Source: Rhizobium sp. NZLR1
GTDB lineage: Bacteria; Pseudomonadota; Alphaproteobacteria; Rhizobiales; Rhizobiaceae
Assembly (NCBI RefSeq): GCF_017357385.1
Contig: NZ_CP071632.1
Location: forward strand, 1,927,501 to 1,991,500
Length of the DNA stretch: 64,000 nucleotides
Direction: 5' to 3'
This document shows, piece after piece, positions 1 through 8,847 of the stretch (position 1 is its first letter; each line of letters starts with the position of its first letter). The translations under genes and the position numbers were made by a program. The notes under the pieces were generated by a model that saw nothing but the letters and a program-made list of their open reading frames with translations, ran no database searches and had not been told where the DNA came from.

Positions 1-279
1 TGCGGCGGCCAGCATGGTGATCGTGTAAACGAGACGGCCGCCGTAACGCCCTGTCCAGATGCCGAGGACGATGCGCACCAGCGAGCCGGTGAGGACCGGG
101 GTGCCGACCAGTAATCCGAACTCCGCCTCGTTCAGGCCGAGATCCTGCTTGATGCGGATGCCGATGATCGCAAAGATCGTCCAGACGGCGAAACAGAGGG
201 TGAAGGCGGCTGTGGAGATCCACAATGCTTTGGCTGGTTCGCCGGCGGACATAGGCTCTGCTTTCTCGATGACGGACAT
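1..279 (-). CDS. NarK/NasA-type nitrate transporter (MFS), N-terminal part only
   Basis: Only the first 93 codons are present; the gene runs out of the window at base 1. It starts at the ATG at 279. Residues 18-40 (ALWISTAAFTLCFAVWTIF onward) form a membrane helix, and the stretch LGLNEAEFGLLVGTPVLTGS is typical of the first loop and second helix of nitrate/nitrite porters of the major facilitator family. It should import nitrate across the inner membrane. It lies downstream of nasT-nasS and behind a sigma-54 promoter and a leader with a terminator, so expression probably depends on nitrogen limitation (NtrC) and on nitrate-relieved NasT antitermination. The rest of the gene, and the reductase genes expected behind it, cannot be seen. 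Confidence 0.85.
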   Translation of the reverse strand, partial: MSVIEKAEPMSAGEPAKALWISTAAFTLCFAVWTIFAIIGIRIKQDLGLNEAEFGLLVGTPVLTGSLVRIVLGIWTGRYGGRLVYTITMLAAA

Positions 280-335
280 GGCTTCTCCGTGGCCCGACGA
301 GGTCGTGCCGATCCATTGTTGGGGGTTAAAACAAA

Positions 336-395
336 AAAGCCGCTGGCCAGGCCGCGCATACACGAGGTGCGCGAAGTATCCTGATCAGCGGCTTT
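336..395 (-). terminator. Leader terminator before the nitrate transporter gene
   Basis: On the minus strand AAAGCCGCTG (395-386) pairs with CAGCGGCTTT (345-336), followed by TTTGTTTT. The internal loop is long (about 40 nt) and has extra pairing (CAGG/CCTG). It lies inside the transcribed leader, between the sigma-54 promoter and the ATG at 279, so it is a conditional terminator rather than the end of a gene. Confidence 0.75.
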
Positions 396-401
396 GCTGG
401 T

Positions 402-421
402 GGCGCCCGTCGTTGGACGCC
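402..421 (-). promoter_or_regulatory. ANTAR-target RNA hairpin (P2-like hexaloop) in the nas leader
   Basis: The transcript GGCGUCC-AACGAC-GGGCGCC forms a 7-bp stem with a six-base loop. The loop has A at position 1 and G at position 4, the conserved pattern of RNA hairpins bound by ANTAR proteins such as NasR, EutV and NasT. It sits just upstream of the leader terminator, and the ANTAR protein NasT is encoded 1.6 kb upstream. A possible partner hairpin (TCTTC-AGATT-GAAGA, 460-446) has a five-base loop and is less convincing. Confidence 0.7.
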
Positions 422-537
422 GAATTCATGTCAGTAGGACCTACGTCTTCAATCTGAAGAGCAATGTCTCTGTTTTGCGCGAGCGCCTAATGCGCGCTCA
501 TTGTGCTGATCGTCGTTGATCTGCGCGCTAATAACCC

Positions 538-553
538 TGCAAGCTGTGTGCCA
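538..553 (-). promoter_or_regulatory. Sigma-54 (RpoN) promoter of the nitrate transporter operon
   Basis: On the minus strand TGGCACACAGCTTGCA matches the -24/-12 consensus TGGCAYRNNNNTTGCW at every fixed position. Transcription should start near base 527, giving a leader of about 250 nt before the ATG at 279. NtrC-activated transcription is the expected control of nitrate assimilation in rhizobia. No clear NtrC palindrome was found; TGCAAATTTTTTGTGC near 640-656 is at best a weak candidate. Confidence 0.8.
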
Positions 554-713
554 GATTGGTGTTTTCATATCAAGGCACTGAATAAAAACAGTATTTTTAA
601 AAGTCTGTCGTCTGCTCGTTTTTGGGGCTACTAAAAATCGTGCAAATTTTTTGTGCGTTGCGGTGGGGCGGACGGAGATCATTGCTGGCGTTTTGTGCAG
701 GCCGGCCTGTCGA

Positions 714-1997
714 TCAGGTCTCATCGCTGTGGGAAGCGAAGGGCAGGGTGCTCCGAACGGCGAAGCCCGCAACATAGTCCGGCAATCGCGTCGGATCGAA
801 GACGTGGTCGTCCATGAAGCGGTCGCCTTCGTCATTGCCTTCGATGCGGATATCGGCGTCATCGGGTGCGTTGTCGTCGCCGAGGGCTCTGCGATAAAGA
901 TCGGGGCGATAGGCGGATGCGGCGGCCCTTGCGCTGTTGAGGCTGGCCTCGGCCTGTCCCCAGCGGATCATTTGGCTGTAGATCCATAGAGCATGGCTTG
1001 GCCGGGGATAGTTGGCGAAGCCGGAATGGAACATGAAATAGTCGGCAATGACGCGGCGGTTGCCCTTTGCATCGAGGCTGAATTCGCCGGCGAGAACACG
1101 GCGAATGATCTCGACGGGGGCGGCGATATAGCGGGAATCGGCAAGTGCTGCCGCCAGCGTGTCGTGATTGTCCGGCCGGTCGCACCAGCGGGCTGCGGCG
1201 TCGAGCGCCACGATCAGCCGGGAAACGGTTTCCGGATGGCTTTCCGCCCAGTCCGGCCGCATGCCGATCACCTTTTCCGGAGCCGATGGCCAGATATCCT
1301 GTTTGGCGGCAACGATGCTGCCGAGGCCGCGCTCCGAGGCGACCATATTCCACGGCGCGCCGACGCAGAAACCGTCGATCGCGCCGGCTGCAAGCGCGTC
1401 CGAAGTCAGTGGCGGCGGCACGACGACGAGCTTGACGTCCCTGTCGGGATCGATGCCGCCAGCCGCCAGCCAGTAGCGGAATTCGTAATTATGGGAGGAA
1501 AAGGGATAAGTGACCCCGAAGGTCGGTAGCGGCTCGCCGCGCATCTTCATCGCCGCCAGTGTCTTCGCCAAAGCTTGCGCATTGTCGAGCGCATTTGCCG
1601 TTTCCGGCAATCCCGCGTCATTTCGCATCCTGTCGAAAAGTCGCGCCGACAGCGTGATCGCGTTGCCGCCGCGTCCCAGAGAAAACGGCGTGATTGTCGG
1701 CGAGGGATTGGAGCCGAGACCCAGCATGGAGGCGACTGGCATCGGCGACAGCATGTGGGCGATATCGAACTGGCGGAATGCCAGGCGGTCGCGGACAGTC
1801 GCCCAGGAGACGTCCTTGACGAGATCGAGCGTCAGGCCTTCCTTTTGCGCAAAGCCGAATTCTGCCGCCGCAATCAGCACCGATGCGTCGACGAGCGGAA
1901 TGAAGCCGGCCCGCAGCACTTTCGGCCCTTCGTTGTTCACGCGCACGGGCGAGGGCAGCCCGCCGCTAAAATTCGTCGCCTTCGTCATCATATCCAC
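714..1997 (-). CDS. nasS: NasS-like nitrate/nitrite sensor (NrtA/CmpA periplasmic-binding fold)
   Basis: A 427-residue protein of the NrtA/CmpA substrate-binding family, recognised by the opening LRAGFIPLVDASVLIAAAEF and the central region VTYPFSSHNYEFRYWLAAGG. It has no signal peptide or lipobox, which fits the cytoplasmic sensor NasS rather than a transporter component. In characterised alphaproteobacteria NasS binds the antiterminator NasT and releases it when nitrate or nitrite is present. It follows nasT by 34 bp on the same strand, so the two form an operon. The start is a GTG at 1997 with GGAGG seven bases upstream; in-frame ATG codons follow at once (MDMMTK). Confidence 0.85.
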   Translation of the reverse strand: MDMMTKATNFSGGLPSPVRVNNEGPKVLRAGFIPLVDASVLIAAAEFGFAQKEGLTLDLVKDVSWATVRDRLAFRQFDIAHMLSPMPVASMLGLGSNPSPTITPFSLGRGGNAITLSARLFDRMRNDAGLPETANALDNAQALAKTLAAMKMRGEPLPTFGVTYPFSSHNYEFRYWLAAGGIDPDRDVKLVVVPPPLTSDALAAGAIDGFCVGAPWNMVASERGLGSIVAAKQDIWPSAPEKVIGMRPDWAESHPETVSRLIVALDAAARWCDRPDNHDTLAAALADSRYIAAPVEIIRRVLAGEFSLDAKGNRRVIADYFMFHSGFANYPRPSHALWIYSQMIRWGQAEASLNSARAAASAYRPDLYRRALGDDNAPDDADIRIEGNDEGDRFMDDHVFDPTRLPDYVAGFAVRSTLPFASHSDET

Positions 1998-2031
1998 TCC
2001 GGTTCCTCCGGAAATTCACGAACGTCGGCCA

Positions 2032-2619
2032 TTACATCAACAGCCCTGCGGCGGTGACGACGCTCTGGGCGATTTCCGACATCTTCTTCTTTTCGTTCAT
2101 CGCTGTCTGGCGCAACAGGGCGAACGCCTCTTCTTCGGACAGTCCGCGCATTTTCATCAATATGCCCTTGGCGCGCTCGATGAGCTTGCGTTCCTCCAGC
2201 GCTGAGCGGGCATCGGCAAGCTCGCGCCGCAGCCGGCTGAAGGCATTGAAGCGGCTGACGGCCATGTCGAGGATCGGCTTGACACGTTCCTTCTTCAATC
2301 CGTCGACGATATAGGCCGAGACGCCGGCATCGACCGCAGCTTCGATCGAGGCCGTGTCGGAGCGATCGACGAACATGGCGATTGGCCGGCTGACCGTGCG
2401 CGTCAGCTGGAACAGATGCTCCATCATGTCGCGGTTGGGATTTTCGATATCGATGATGATTACGTCGGGCGTCAGTGTTTCGATGATTCGCGCGATGCCG
2501 TTGACCTCATGCACCACGGTGACGCGCGCATGCCCTGCCTCGCGCAGCCCTTCTTCGATGATGGAGGCGCGTATGGCATTTTCGTCGATCACCAGAATTG
2601 TCAGATCGAGATGCGTCAT
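2032..2619 (-). CDS. nasT: NasT-type ANTAR response regulator (transcription antiterminator)
   Basis: A 195-residue two-domain protein. Residues 1-120 are a CheY-like receiver (TILVIDENAIRASIIEEGL, candidate phospho-acceptor Asp57 in DVIIIDIEN). The C-terminal 60 residues are an ANTAR RNA-binding domain (LIERAKGILMKMRGLSEEEA). ANTAR proteins bind paired hexaloop hairpins and prevent formation of a terminator. The matching hairpin and terminator occur at 336-421, ahead of the transporter gene. It is first in the nasT-nasS operon and diverges from the TRAP transporter genes. NasT proteins usually act through NasS rather than a histidine kinase. Confidence 0.88.
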   Translation of the reverse strand: MTHLDLTILVIDENAIRASIIEEGLREAGHARVTVVHEVNGIARIIETLTPDVIIIDIENPNRDMMEHLFQLTRTVSRPIAMFVDRSDTASIEAAVDAGVSAYIVDGLKKERVKPILDMAVSRFNAFSRLRRELADARSALEERKLIERAKGILMKMRGLSEEEAFALLRQTAMNEKKKMSEIAQSVVTAAGLLM

Positions 2620-2875
2620 TATTCATTGATGACGCACTGCAGCAATTTTGGCAAGGTGTCGCCTGAAAAACGTGCATCAACGCAAATGCCTAAAAAACAA
2701 TCAAATGCTGCACTTTTGGGCTTCTCCATTCAACAGACCGATGTCGATAGCCCGATTTTTCTGGCCCGTTGCCGCTTGAGGAAGCGCTCCGTTTCGGCGA
2801 AAAGGCGTGACGCTCTCGACCGCGATCTTTTTGAGGATCAGGAGTGCCAGATCCTCTGGGCAGAAGGTAGGTTTA

Positions 2876-4702
2876 TTGGCCACCAGTGAAGTTCGTCCGA
2901 TCGAACGGGTCGGGGACGATGGGCTTGCGGCGCGGGCGCTGCGGGCTGTTGAAGCGATCCTCGGCATTGCCGCGGCATCCGTTCTCGCCGTGTTGCTGTT
3001 CATGGTGCTCGTCACGGTCTGCCTGCGTTATTTCCTCGGCACCGGCTTCATCGGTGCCGAGGACCTCGGAGTCTGGCTGCATGTGGCACTGATCGCACTC
3101 GGCGCGCCGCTCAGCCTCAACAGCGCGCTTGCCATGCGCCTCGACGTTTTCGTCAGGATGCTGCCGGAAAGCCTGCAGAAGGTCACGCGGATCGGCGCCG
3201 ATATCTTCACCGTGCTTTCCGCCTTGATCCTGAGTTTCGGCGGCAACCAGATCATGACGATGCTCGGCGGTATCTCGCCGACGCTCGGTCTGCCGGAATG
3301 GATCCGCTTCGGCTTCCTCGGCGCCGGCGGCGCGCTGATCCTCGTCGTATTGCTTCTGCAGCGTATCGCCGACGGCAAGGTCCTGCCGGTAACGCTTTCG
3401 CTTGCGCTGGGCGTCGCGCTCTATGCCGGCATCCCGCATATCTCAATTGATCTCGACTGGCCGCCAAGCATTTTCCTCGGGTTGATCGCGGCGATCGGTC
3501 TCGTGCTCGCCGCGCCGCTGCCGCACGCCTTTCTCGCCGCGGCCTATGTCGCCATCGCCTTCGGCAGCAGCCTGCCGGAAGCGGCGATCGTTTCCTCGAC
3601 CGTCACCGGCATATCGAAATTCCTGCTGCTCGCCATTCCCTTCTTCCTGCTAGTCGGCGGCCTGCTGACGGCTTCGGGCGTCGCCAATCAGCTCGTCCGC
3701 TTTGCTGCCGCCATGGTTGGTCATCGCCGGGCCGGACTGGCGCAGACGACGCTTTTGACCAGTGTTCTCTTTTCCGGCGCTTCCGGCTCCTCGGTCGCAA
3801 ATGCCGCTTTCGGCGCGTCGACCTTCCAGCCCGAACTGGTCAAGCACGGCTATCGACCGGCGCAGGCGGCGGCGATCATCGCCTCGACATCGGTTCTCGA
3901 CAACATCATCCCGCCGTCGATCGCATTTCTCATCCTTGCCTCGGCGACCAATCTTTCCGTCGGCGCACTGCTCGTCGGCGGCTTTTTTGCCGGCTGCCTG
4001 ATGGCCATATGCCTGGCGGTTGCCATTCACCTGACGGTCACCGAACAGGTGCCGTTGCCGCGCGCGACCGCGAGACAGCGCTGGCAATCGGCGGTCCAGG
4101 CGATCCCCGCCTTCGGCCTCGGCGTCATAGTCGTCGTCGGCATCCGTATCGGCATCGTCACGACCACGGAGGCAGCAGCACTCGCCGCCTTTTACACGCT
4201 GCTGCTCGGCATCGGTGCGCGCCTCGGTTTCCTCTCGCTCTATGTTGCCTTTCGTCAGGCGGCGGTCGAGGCAGCGGCGATCGGTCTCCTGATCGGCACG
4301 GCCGGCCCCTTCGCCTTCCTGTTGGCGGTCGATGACGTGTCCTCGCTGATCTCGCATCTGACGACGGCGCTCGGCGGCAGCGCGCTTGCCGTCATTCTTT
4401 TGTCGAACGTCATTTTGCTGGTCGTCGGTCTCGTTCTCGACATCGGTGCCGCGATCCTGCTCTTCGGCCCGATCCTGCTGCCGGCAGCGGTTGCCGCCGG
4501 CATCGATCCCATCCAGTTCGGCGTGATCATCGTGGTCAACCTGATGATCCACGGACTGACGCCGCCGCTCGGCATGCTGATCTTCGTCGTCAGCGGCGTC
4601 ACCCGCATTCCCGCCTCAGAGCTCTTCCGGGCCGTCGTTCCTTATCTGCTCGCCCTTCTGGTCTCGCTCGCAATCCTTTGCGCCTGGGCCATCATCGTCT
4701 AA
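2876..4702 (+). CDS. Fused TRAP transporter permease, DctQ-DctM type
   Basis: One polypeptide carries both membrane subunits of a tripartite ATP-independent periplasmic transporter. The N-terminal ~170 residues have four helices of the small DctQ subunit (RYFLGTGFIGAEDLGVWLHV). The remainder is the large DctM subunit with GASGSSVANAAFGA, SVLDNIIPPSIAFLI and LTPPLGMLIFVVSG. It drives sodium-coupled uptake of an organic acid delivered by the DctP protein encoded 16 bp downstream. The start is uncertain: I chose TTG at 2876 (GGTAGG just upstream), but the frame is open back to a GTG at 2807. The substrate cannot be told from sequence. Confidence 0.85.
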   Translation: MATSEVRPIERVGDDGLAARALRAVEAILGIAAASVLAVLLFMVLVTVCLRYFLGTGFIGAEDLGVWLHVALIALGAPLSLNSALAMRLDVFVRMLPESLQKVTRIGADIFTVLSALILSFGGNQIMTMLGGISPTLGLPEWIRFGFLGAGGALILVVLLLQRIADGKVLPVTLSLALGVALYAGIPHISIDLDWPPSIFLGLIAAIGLVLAAPLPHAFLAAAYVAIAFGSSLPEAAIVSSTVTGISKFLLLAIPFFLLVGGLLTASGVANQLVRFAAAMVGHRRAGLAQTTLLTSVLFSGASGSSVANAAFGASTFQPELVKHGYRPAQAAAIIASTSVLDNIIPPSIAFLILASATNLSVGALLVGGFFAGCLMAICLAVAIHLTVTEQVPLPRATARQRWQSAVQAIPAFGLGVIVVVGIRIGIVTTTEAAALAAFYTLLLGIGARLGFLSLYVAFRQAAVEAAAIGLLIGTAGPFAFLLAVDDVSSLISHLTTALGGSALAVILLSNVILLVVGLVLDIGAAILLFGPILLPAAVAAGIDPIQFGVIIVVNLMIHGLTPPLGMLIFVVSGVTRIPASELFRAVVPYLLALLVSLAILCAWAIIV

Positions 4703-4718
4703 CGAACAGGACAACCCC

Positions 4719-5717
4719 ATGGACAATCTCAACCGACGCCATTTCCTGAAGACCGCAGCGCTCGCCGGAACGGCGCTCGCGGCGCCCGCTTTCGTCCGCA
4801 CGGCCGCCGCCCGCACGACGACGATCACGATTGCCTCGCTGCTTAACGACGACAAGCCGGAAACGAAGATCTGGGTGAAGATCGGCGAACTGGTCGAAGC
4901 CAAGCTTCCCGGCCAGTTCAAGTTCAATATCGTCAGGAACGGCGCGCTCGGCGGCGAGAAGGAAGTGGCCGAGGGCGTGCGCCTCGGCTCGATCCAGGCC
5001 AGCCTCTCGACGGTCTCGTCGCTCTCCGGCTGGGCGCCGGAATTGCAGATCCTCGATCTGCCCTTCCTCTTCCGCGATGCCGACCATGTGCGCAGGACCG
5101 TCAGCGGCGATGTCGGTGCCGATCTCAAGCAGAGGCTGCAGGCGCAGAATTTCGTCGTCGGCGATTTCATCAATTATGGCGCCCGCCATCTCCTGACCAA
5201 GGAACCGGTGACGCGGCCCGAGCAACTCAAGGGCAAGCGCATCCGCGTCATCCAGAGCCCGCTGCACACCAAGCTCTGGAGCGCGTTCGGCACGACACCG
5301 ATCGGCATTCCGATCACCGAGACCTACAATGCGCTCGCAACCGGCGTCGCCGACGCGATGGACCTGACCAAATCGGCCTATTCCGGCTTCAAGCTTTATG
5401 AGGTCGTGCCTGATATGACCGAGACTGGCCACATCTGGGCATCCGGCGTCATCTATTATTCCTCGACCTTCTGGGCTGGCCTCAATGACGAGCAGAAGGC
5501 GGTGTTCCAGCAGGCTTCCAGCGAAGGCGCCACCTATTTCAACCAGCTGATCGTCGACGACGAGGTGAAGTCCGTCGAGACGGCGCTTGGCCATGGCGGC
5601 AAGCTCTTGAAGCCGGAAGCCTTCGATGAATGGCAGAAGGGCGCGCAGGGCGTCTGGGCCGATTTCGCGCCTATTGTCGGCGGCATCGACAGGATCAAAA
5701 CCGTGCAGGCGGCTTGA
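4719..5717 (+). CDS. TRAP transporter substrate-binding protein, DctP family
   Basis: A 332-residue periplasmic binding protein. It begins with a twin-arginine signal peptide (NRRHFLKTAALAGTALAAPA), so it should be exported folded by the Tat system, whose genes also lie in this window. DctP features include VAEGVRLGSIQASLSTVSSL near residue 80 and LKGKRIRVIQSPLHTKLWSA near 170, which carries the conserved ligand-carboxylate arginine region. It is the last gene of a two-gene unit with the DctQM permease. The ligand is unknown; carboxylated compounds such as C4-dicarboxylates, keto acids or sugar acids are usual. Confidence 0.88.
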   Translation: MDNLNRRHFLKTAALAGTALAAPAFVRTAAARTTTITIASLLNDDKPETKIWVKIGELVEAKLPGQFKFNIVRNGALGGEKEVAEGVRLGSIQASLSTVSSLSGWAPELQILDLPFLFRDADHVRRTVSGDVGADLKQRLQAQNFVVGDFINYGARHLLTKEPVTRPEQLKGKRIRVIQSPLHTKLWSAFGTTPIGIPITETYNALATGVADAMDLTKSAYSGFKLYEVVPDMTETGHIWASGVIYYSSTFWAGLNDEQKAVFQQASSEGATYFNQLIVDDEVKSVETALGHGGKLLKPEAFDEWQKGAQGVWADFAPIVGGIDRIKTVQAA

Positions 5718-6005
5718 ATGAGGGCAGGGCGGACCCCTGATGTTTCAGATAAGGCCGATTGAAATATCGGCCCTGTCATCGCTCGGATGCATCGGAAAAA
5801 TAATGCCGCCGTAGGCCTGAAATCGAAAGAGCATGCCTTCGGTGATCGTGGTATATGACGTACTTAAAATCCTGGAATGGGAAGTTTTTATCTTCGGCCG
5901 GTGCGATCCTGTTGACCGCAATCTCGTGACCGCTTCCGGCGGACGGATCCCATGGCCTCGATTTGAGATGATCAAGATTTAACACAAGGCTTTGGAGGGC
6001 CGACC

Positions 6006-6665
6006 ATGAGCTTACGCATCAACGATATTGCTCCCGATTTTACCGCCGACACCACACAGGGACCGGTCAGCTTCCATGATTGGATCGGCAGTGGCTGGGC
6101 CGTCCTGTTCTCGCATCCGAAGAATTTCACGCCTGTCTGCACGACCGAGCTCGGCGCCATGGCCGGCCTGGCCGGGGACTTTTCCAAGCGTGGTGTCAAG
6201 ATCATCGGCATCTCCGTCGATCCTGTGGAAAGCCATGCCAAGTGGAAGAACGACATCAGGACCGCCACCGGCTTCGACGTCGATTATCCGCTGATCGGCG
6301 ATAAGGACCTCAAGGTCGCCAAGCTCTACGACATGCTGCCGGCCGGCGCCGGCGAGAGCTCGGAAGGCCGCACGCCCGCCGACAACGCAACGGTGCGTTC
6401 GGTCTTCATCATCGGTCCCGATAAGAAGATCAAGCTGATCCTCACCTATCCGATGACGACGGGGCGGAATTTCAACGAGATCCTGCGCGCCATCGATTCC
6501 ATCCAGCTGACGGCCAAGCACCAGGTGGCGACACCGGCGAACTGGAACCAGGGCGAGGACGTCATCATCACCGCAGCGGTTTCCAACGAAGACGCAATCA
6601 CGCGTTTTGGCTCCTTCGATACGGTTCTGCCGTATCTCCGGAAGACCAAGCAACCGACGGCCTGA
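6006..6665 (+). CDS. 1-Cys peroxiredoxin (PRDX6-like)
   Basis: A 219-residue peroxiredoxin that reduces hydrogen and organic peroxides in the cytoplasm. The peroxidatic cysteine is Cys45 in NFTPVCTTELG. No second cysteine is present anywhere in the protein, so it belongs to the 1-Cys (Prx6) class and needs an external reductant. The C-terminal extension (ANWNQGEDVIITAAVSNEDA) is also typical of that class. GGAGG lies eight bases before the ATG. It is a single-gene unit, closed by a strong terminator at 6691. The 288 bp upstream (5718-6005) contain short minus-strand open frames that do not look coding. Confidence 0.92.
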   Translation: MSLRINDIAPDFTADTTQGPVSFHDWIGSGWAVLFSHPKNFTPVCTTELGAMAGLAGDFSKRGVKIIGISVDPVESHAKWKNDIRTATGFDVDYPLIGDKDLKVAKLYDMLPAGAGESSEGRTPADNATVRSVFIIGPDKKIKLILTYPMTTGRNFNEILRAIDSIQLTAKHQVATPANWNQGEDVIITAAVSNEDAITRFGSFDTVLPYLRKTKQPTA

Positions 6666-6690
6666 CCGCTGTATTCAAAGCTTTCCTGAA

Positions 6691-6722
6691 GCCGCCGCGG
6701 CCATCTGGCGCGGCGGCTTTTT
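6691..6722 (+). terminator. Rho-independent terminator after the peroxiredoxin gene
   Basis: GCCGCCGCG (6691-6699) pairs perfectly with CGCGGCGGC (6709-6717), followed by five T residues. Confidence 0.85.
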
Positions 6723-6814
6723 CGTGCGGGCATTGCGGAAATGGCAAGCTTCGCGCCTTGATCGATGCTATCTAGGATCACCGTCGCGATGGAAGTCGAA
6801 CCTGCTGAGATCCG

Positions 6815-7771
6815 ATGATAGGGCGAAAGCGTCAGTCCGGCATTGGGAGGAGAACGGCGAAGGCCATGCTTTCGCTCTGCCTTCTGTTTTCCGCCGCAGC
6901 CAGTGGAAAAGCCCAGCCGGAAGAAAGCGCTGCCGAGCCGGCCTGTCTCTACTCCGGGCCTTCGGCGTCGGGATCGGGCGAGACACTCTGCATCCGTAAG
7001 GACAATTTCAATCGCGACCTTTGCGTCGCGATCGAGCATTTCGCCAGCGCCAATCAATTGCCGCCGGATTATTTCGCCCGTCTCATCTGGCGCGAAAGCA
7101 CCTTTCGCCCCGATGCCGTGAGCTTTAAGGGAGCGCAGGGGATTGCGCAGTTCATGCCCGGAACGGCGAAACTGCGCGGCCTTGAGGACAGCTACCAGGT
7201 GCTGGAAGCCCTGCGGAAATCGGCGCAGTATCTCGATGAATTGCGCAATCGTTTCGGCAATCTCGGCCTTGCCGCCGCTGCCTACAATGCCGGCGAAAAC
7301 GGCCTTTCTTCTTACCTCGCGTCAGGAAGATTACCTTACGAGACGCGCGGCTACGTCATGGCGATCACCGCTCATACGGTGGAGGAGTGGAAGGACAATC
7401 CGCCGGAAGATGCGGCCGCCCCGCTCGACAAGGACAGGCCCTTTCTCGAGGGTTGCGTGGCGCTTGCCGAACGCCGGATATTGAAGGACACGCCTTGGCG
7501 TCCGGAGGGCGATTGGGCGCCCTGGGGCGTCCAGCTTGCCGCGAACGCGGATGTCGCGGTGGCCCGGCGTATGTTTCTCGATTCGGTGCAGGATCTGCCT
7601 GCGCCGCTCAATGCGGAGCAACCGCTGATCCTGCGACAGCGTGATCGCAGCTTCGGCTTTCGCCCGCGTTATGCTGCCCGCATCGGCCGGCAGACGCGCC
7701 CGGAAGCCAACAACCTCTGCAACCAGATCCGCAGTCACGGCGGCACCTGCCTTGTTTTCAAGAATCGATAG
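6815..7771 (+). CDS. Secreted lytic murein transglycosylase, SLT domain (family 1)
   Basis: A 318-residue exported peptidoglycan lytic transglycosylase. A hydrophobic signal segment (AMLSLCLLFSAAASGKA) covers residues 17-33. The SLT domain follows at 63-190, with the catalytic glutamate Glu94 in WRESTFRPDA, then GAQGIAQFMPGTA and AAAYNAGENGLSSYL. It cleaves the MurNAc-GlcNAc bond to give 1,6-anhydro products. The C-terminal ~110 residues have paired cysteines and resemble no domain I can name. An internal ATG at 6866 would still leave a signal peptide. Confidence 0.88.
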   Translation: MIGRKRQSGIGRRTAKAMLSLCLLFSAAASGKAQPEESAAEPACLYSGPSASGSGETLCIRKDNFNRDLCVAIEHFASANQLPPDYFARLIWRESTFRPDAVSFKGAQGIAQFMPGTAKLRGLEDSYQVLEALRKSAQYLDELRNRFGNLGLAAAAYNAGENGLSSYLASGRLPYETRGYVMAITAHTVEEWKDNPPEDAAAPLDKDRPFLEGCVALAERRILKDTPWRPEGDWAPWGVQLAANADVAVARRMFLDSVQDLPAPLNAEQPLILRQRDRSFGFRPRYAARIGRQTRPEANNLCNQIRSHGGTCLVFKNR

Positions 7772-7866
7772 CGGGGCCGCTTTCCCATCTTGGCGAAAAC
7801 TCCGCTTGCGGGATCGCGGCACGGCGCAGCATAGTCGGCGCGGATCATGCAAAGGGAGGAACGACA

Positions 7867-8820
7867 ATGCGGGTTTTGGTCATCGGGGCAACGGGCCATG
7901 TCGGAACCTATCTCGTTCCTCGTCTGGTTGAGGCGGGGCACGACGTCGTCACGATCAGCCGCGGCGCCGCCAAGCCCTACACGGAAAACCGCGCCTGGGC
8001 TGCCGTCGATCAGCGTCGGATGGATCGGGCAGCGATGGAACGGACCGGTGAATTCGGCACGGCCGTGCGTGAGTTGAAAGCCGACACCGTCATCGACATG
8101 ATCTGCTTCACGCTGGAGAGCGCGGAGCATCTGGTGACGGCACTATCGGGGCATGTCGGTCATTTCCTGCATACCGGCACGATCTGGACACACGGCCACG
8201 CCAGTGCCGTGCCGACACTGGAAGAGGCGCCGAAGTCTCCTTTCGGTGACTATGGCATCCAGAAGGCGGCGATCGAAACCTATCTGCTGCAGCAGGCAAG
8301 GCTTCACGGCTTTCCGGCAACCATCATCCATCCCGGCCATATTGTCGGTCCCGGATGGGCGCCGCTCAATCCTGCCGGTAATTTCAACCTGCAGGTCTTT
8401 TCAACCCTTGCTCGGGGAGAGACCCTGGCGCTGCCCCATTTCGGCCTGGAGACTGTCCATCACGTCCATGCCGATGACGTGGCGGCGATGTTCATGGGTG
8501 CGATCGCCAACAGGAATGCGTCGATCGGGGAAAGTTTCCACGCGGTTTCGGAGCAGGCGCTGACGCTTCGCGGTTATGCCGAAGCCATGTCGCGGTGGTT
8601 CGGGCAGGAGCCGAAGCTCACCTTCGCCCCATTCAATGCCTGGGCCAAAAGCCAGACGGCCGAAGATGCGAAGGCGACGTGGGAGCATATTGCCCGAAGC
8701 CCGAATTGCTCGATCGCCAAAGCCCGGCGCCTGCTCGGTTACACCCCCAGGTACACGTCCCAGCAGGCGGTGCAGGAGGCGGTGGGATGGCTGGTCGGGC
8801 AGGGGCGGATCAAAACCTGA
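7867..8820 (+). CDS. NAD-dependent epimerase/dehydratase-like SDR protein
   Basis: A 317-residue extended short-chain dehydrogenase/reductase. The N-terminus MRVLVIGATGHVGTYLVPRL holds the GxxGxxG dinucleotide-binding motif. The usual catalytic YxxxK appears as YGIQKAA near residue 131. PGHIVGPG and VHHVHADDVAAMF are typical of epimerases. AGGGAGGA precedes the ATG at good spacing. It stands alone between the transglycosylase and the convergent glycerate kinase gene. The sugar-nucleotide or other substrate cannot be inferred. Confidence 0.85.
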   Translation: MRVLVIGATGHVGTYLVPRLVEAGHDVVTISRGAAKPYTENRAWAAVDQRRMDRAAMERTGEFGTAVRELKADTVIDMICFTLESAEHLVTALSGHVGHFLHTGTIWTHGHASAVPTLEEAPKSPFGDYGIQKAAIETYLLQQARLHGFPATIIHPGHIVGPGWAPLNPAGNFNLQVFSTLARGETLALPHFGLETVHHVHADDVAAMFMGAIANRNASIGESFHAVSEQALTLRGYAEAMSRWFGQEPKLTFAPFNAWAKSQTAEDAKATWEHIARSPNCSIAKARRLLGYTPRYTSQQAVQEAVGWLVGQGRIKT

Positions 8821-8847
8821 TCCACCATCGCTGCCATTGGCCGGCTT

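Noticed and set aside
14..457. Plus-strand open frame through the nas leader (59-457)
   Set aside because: It is antisense to the transporter gene and the leader; arginine/proline-rich shadow composition.
640..656. Possible NtrC site TGCAAATTTTTTGTGC upstream of the sigma-54 promoter
   Set aside because: The half-sites are not properly inverted relative to the NtrC consensus; too weak to annotate.
5745..5985. Minus-strand open frames of 69-76 codons between the DctP and peroxiredoxin genes
   Set aside because: No ribosome-binding site, random composition, and two overlapping frames of equal quality.
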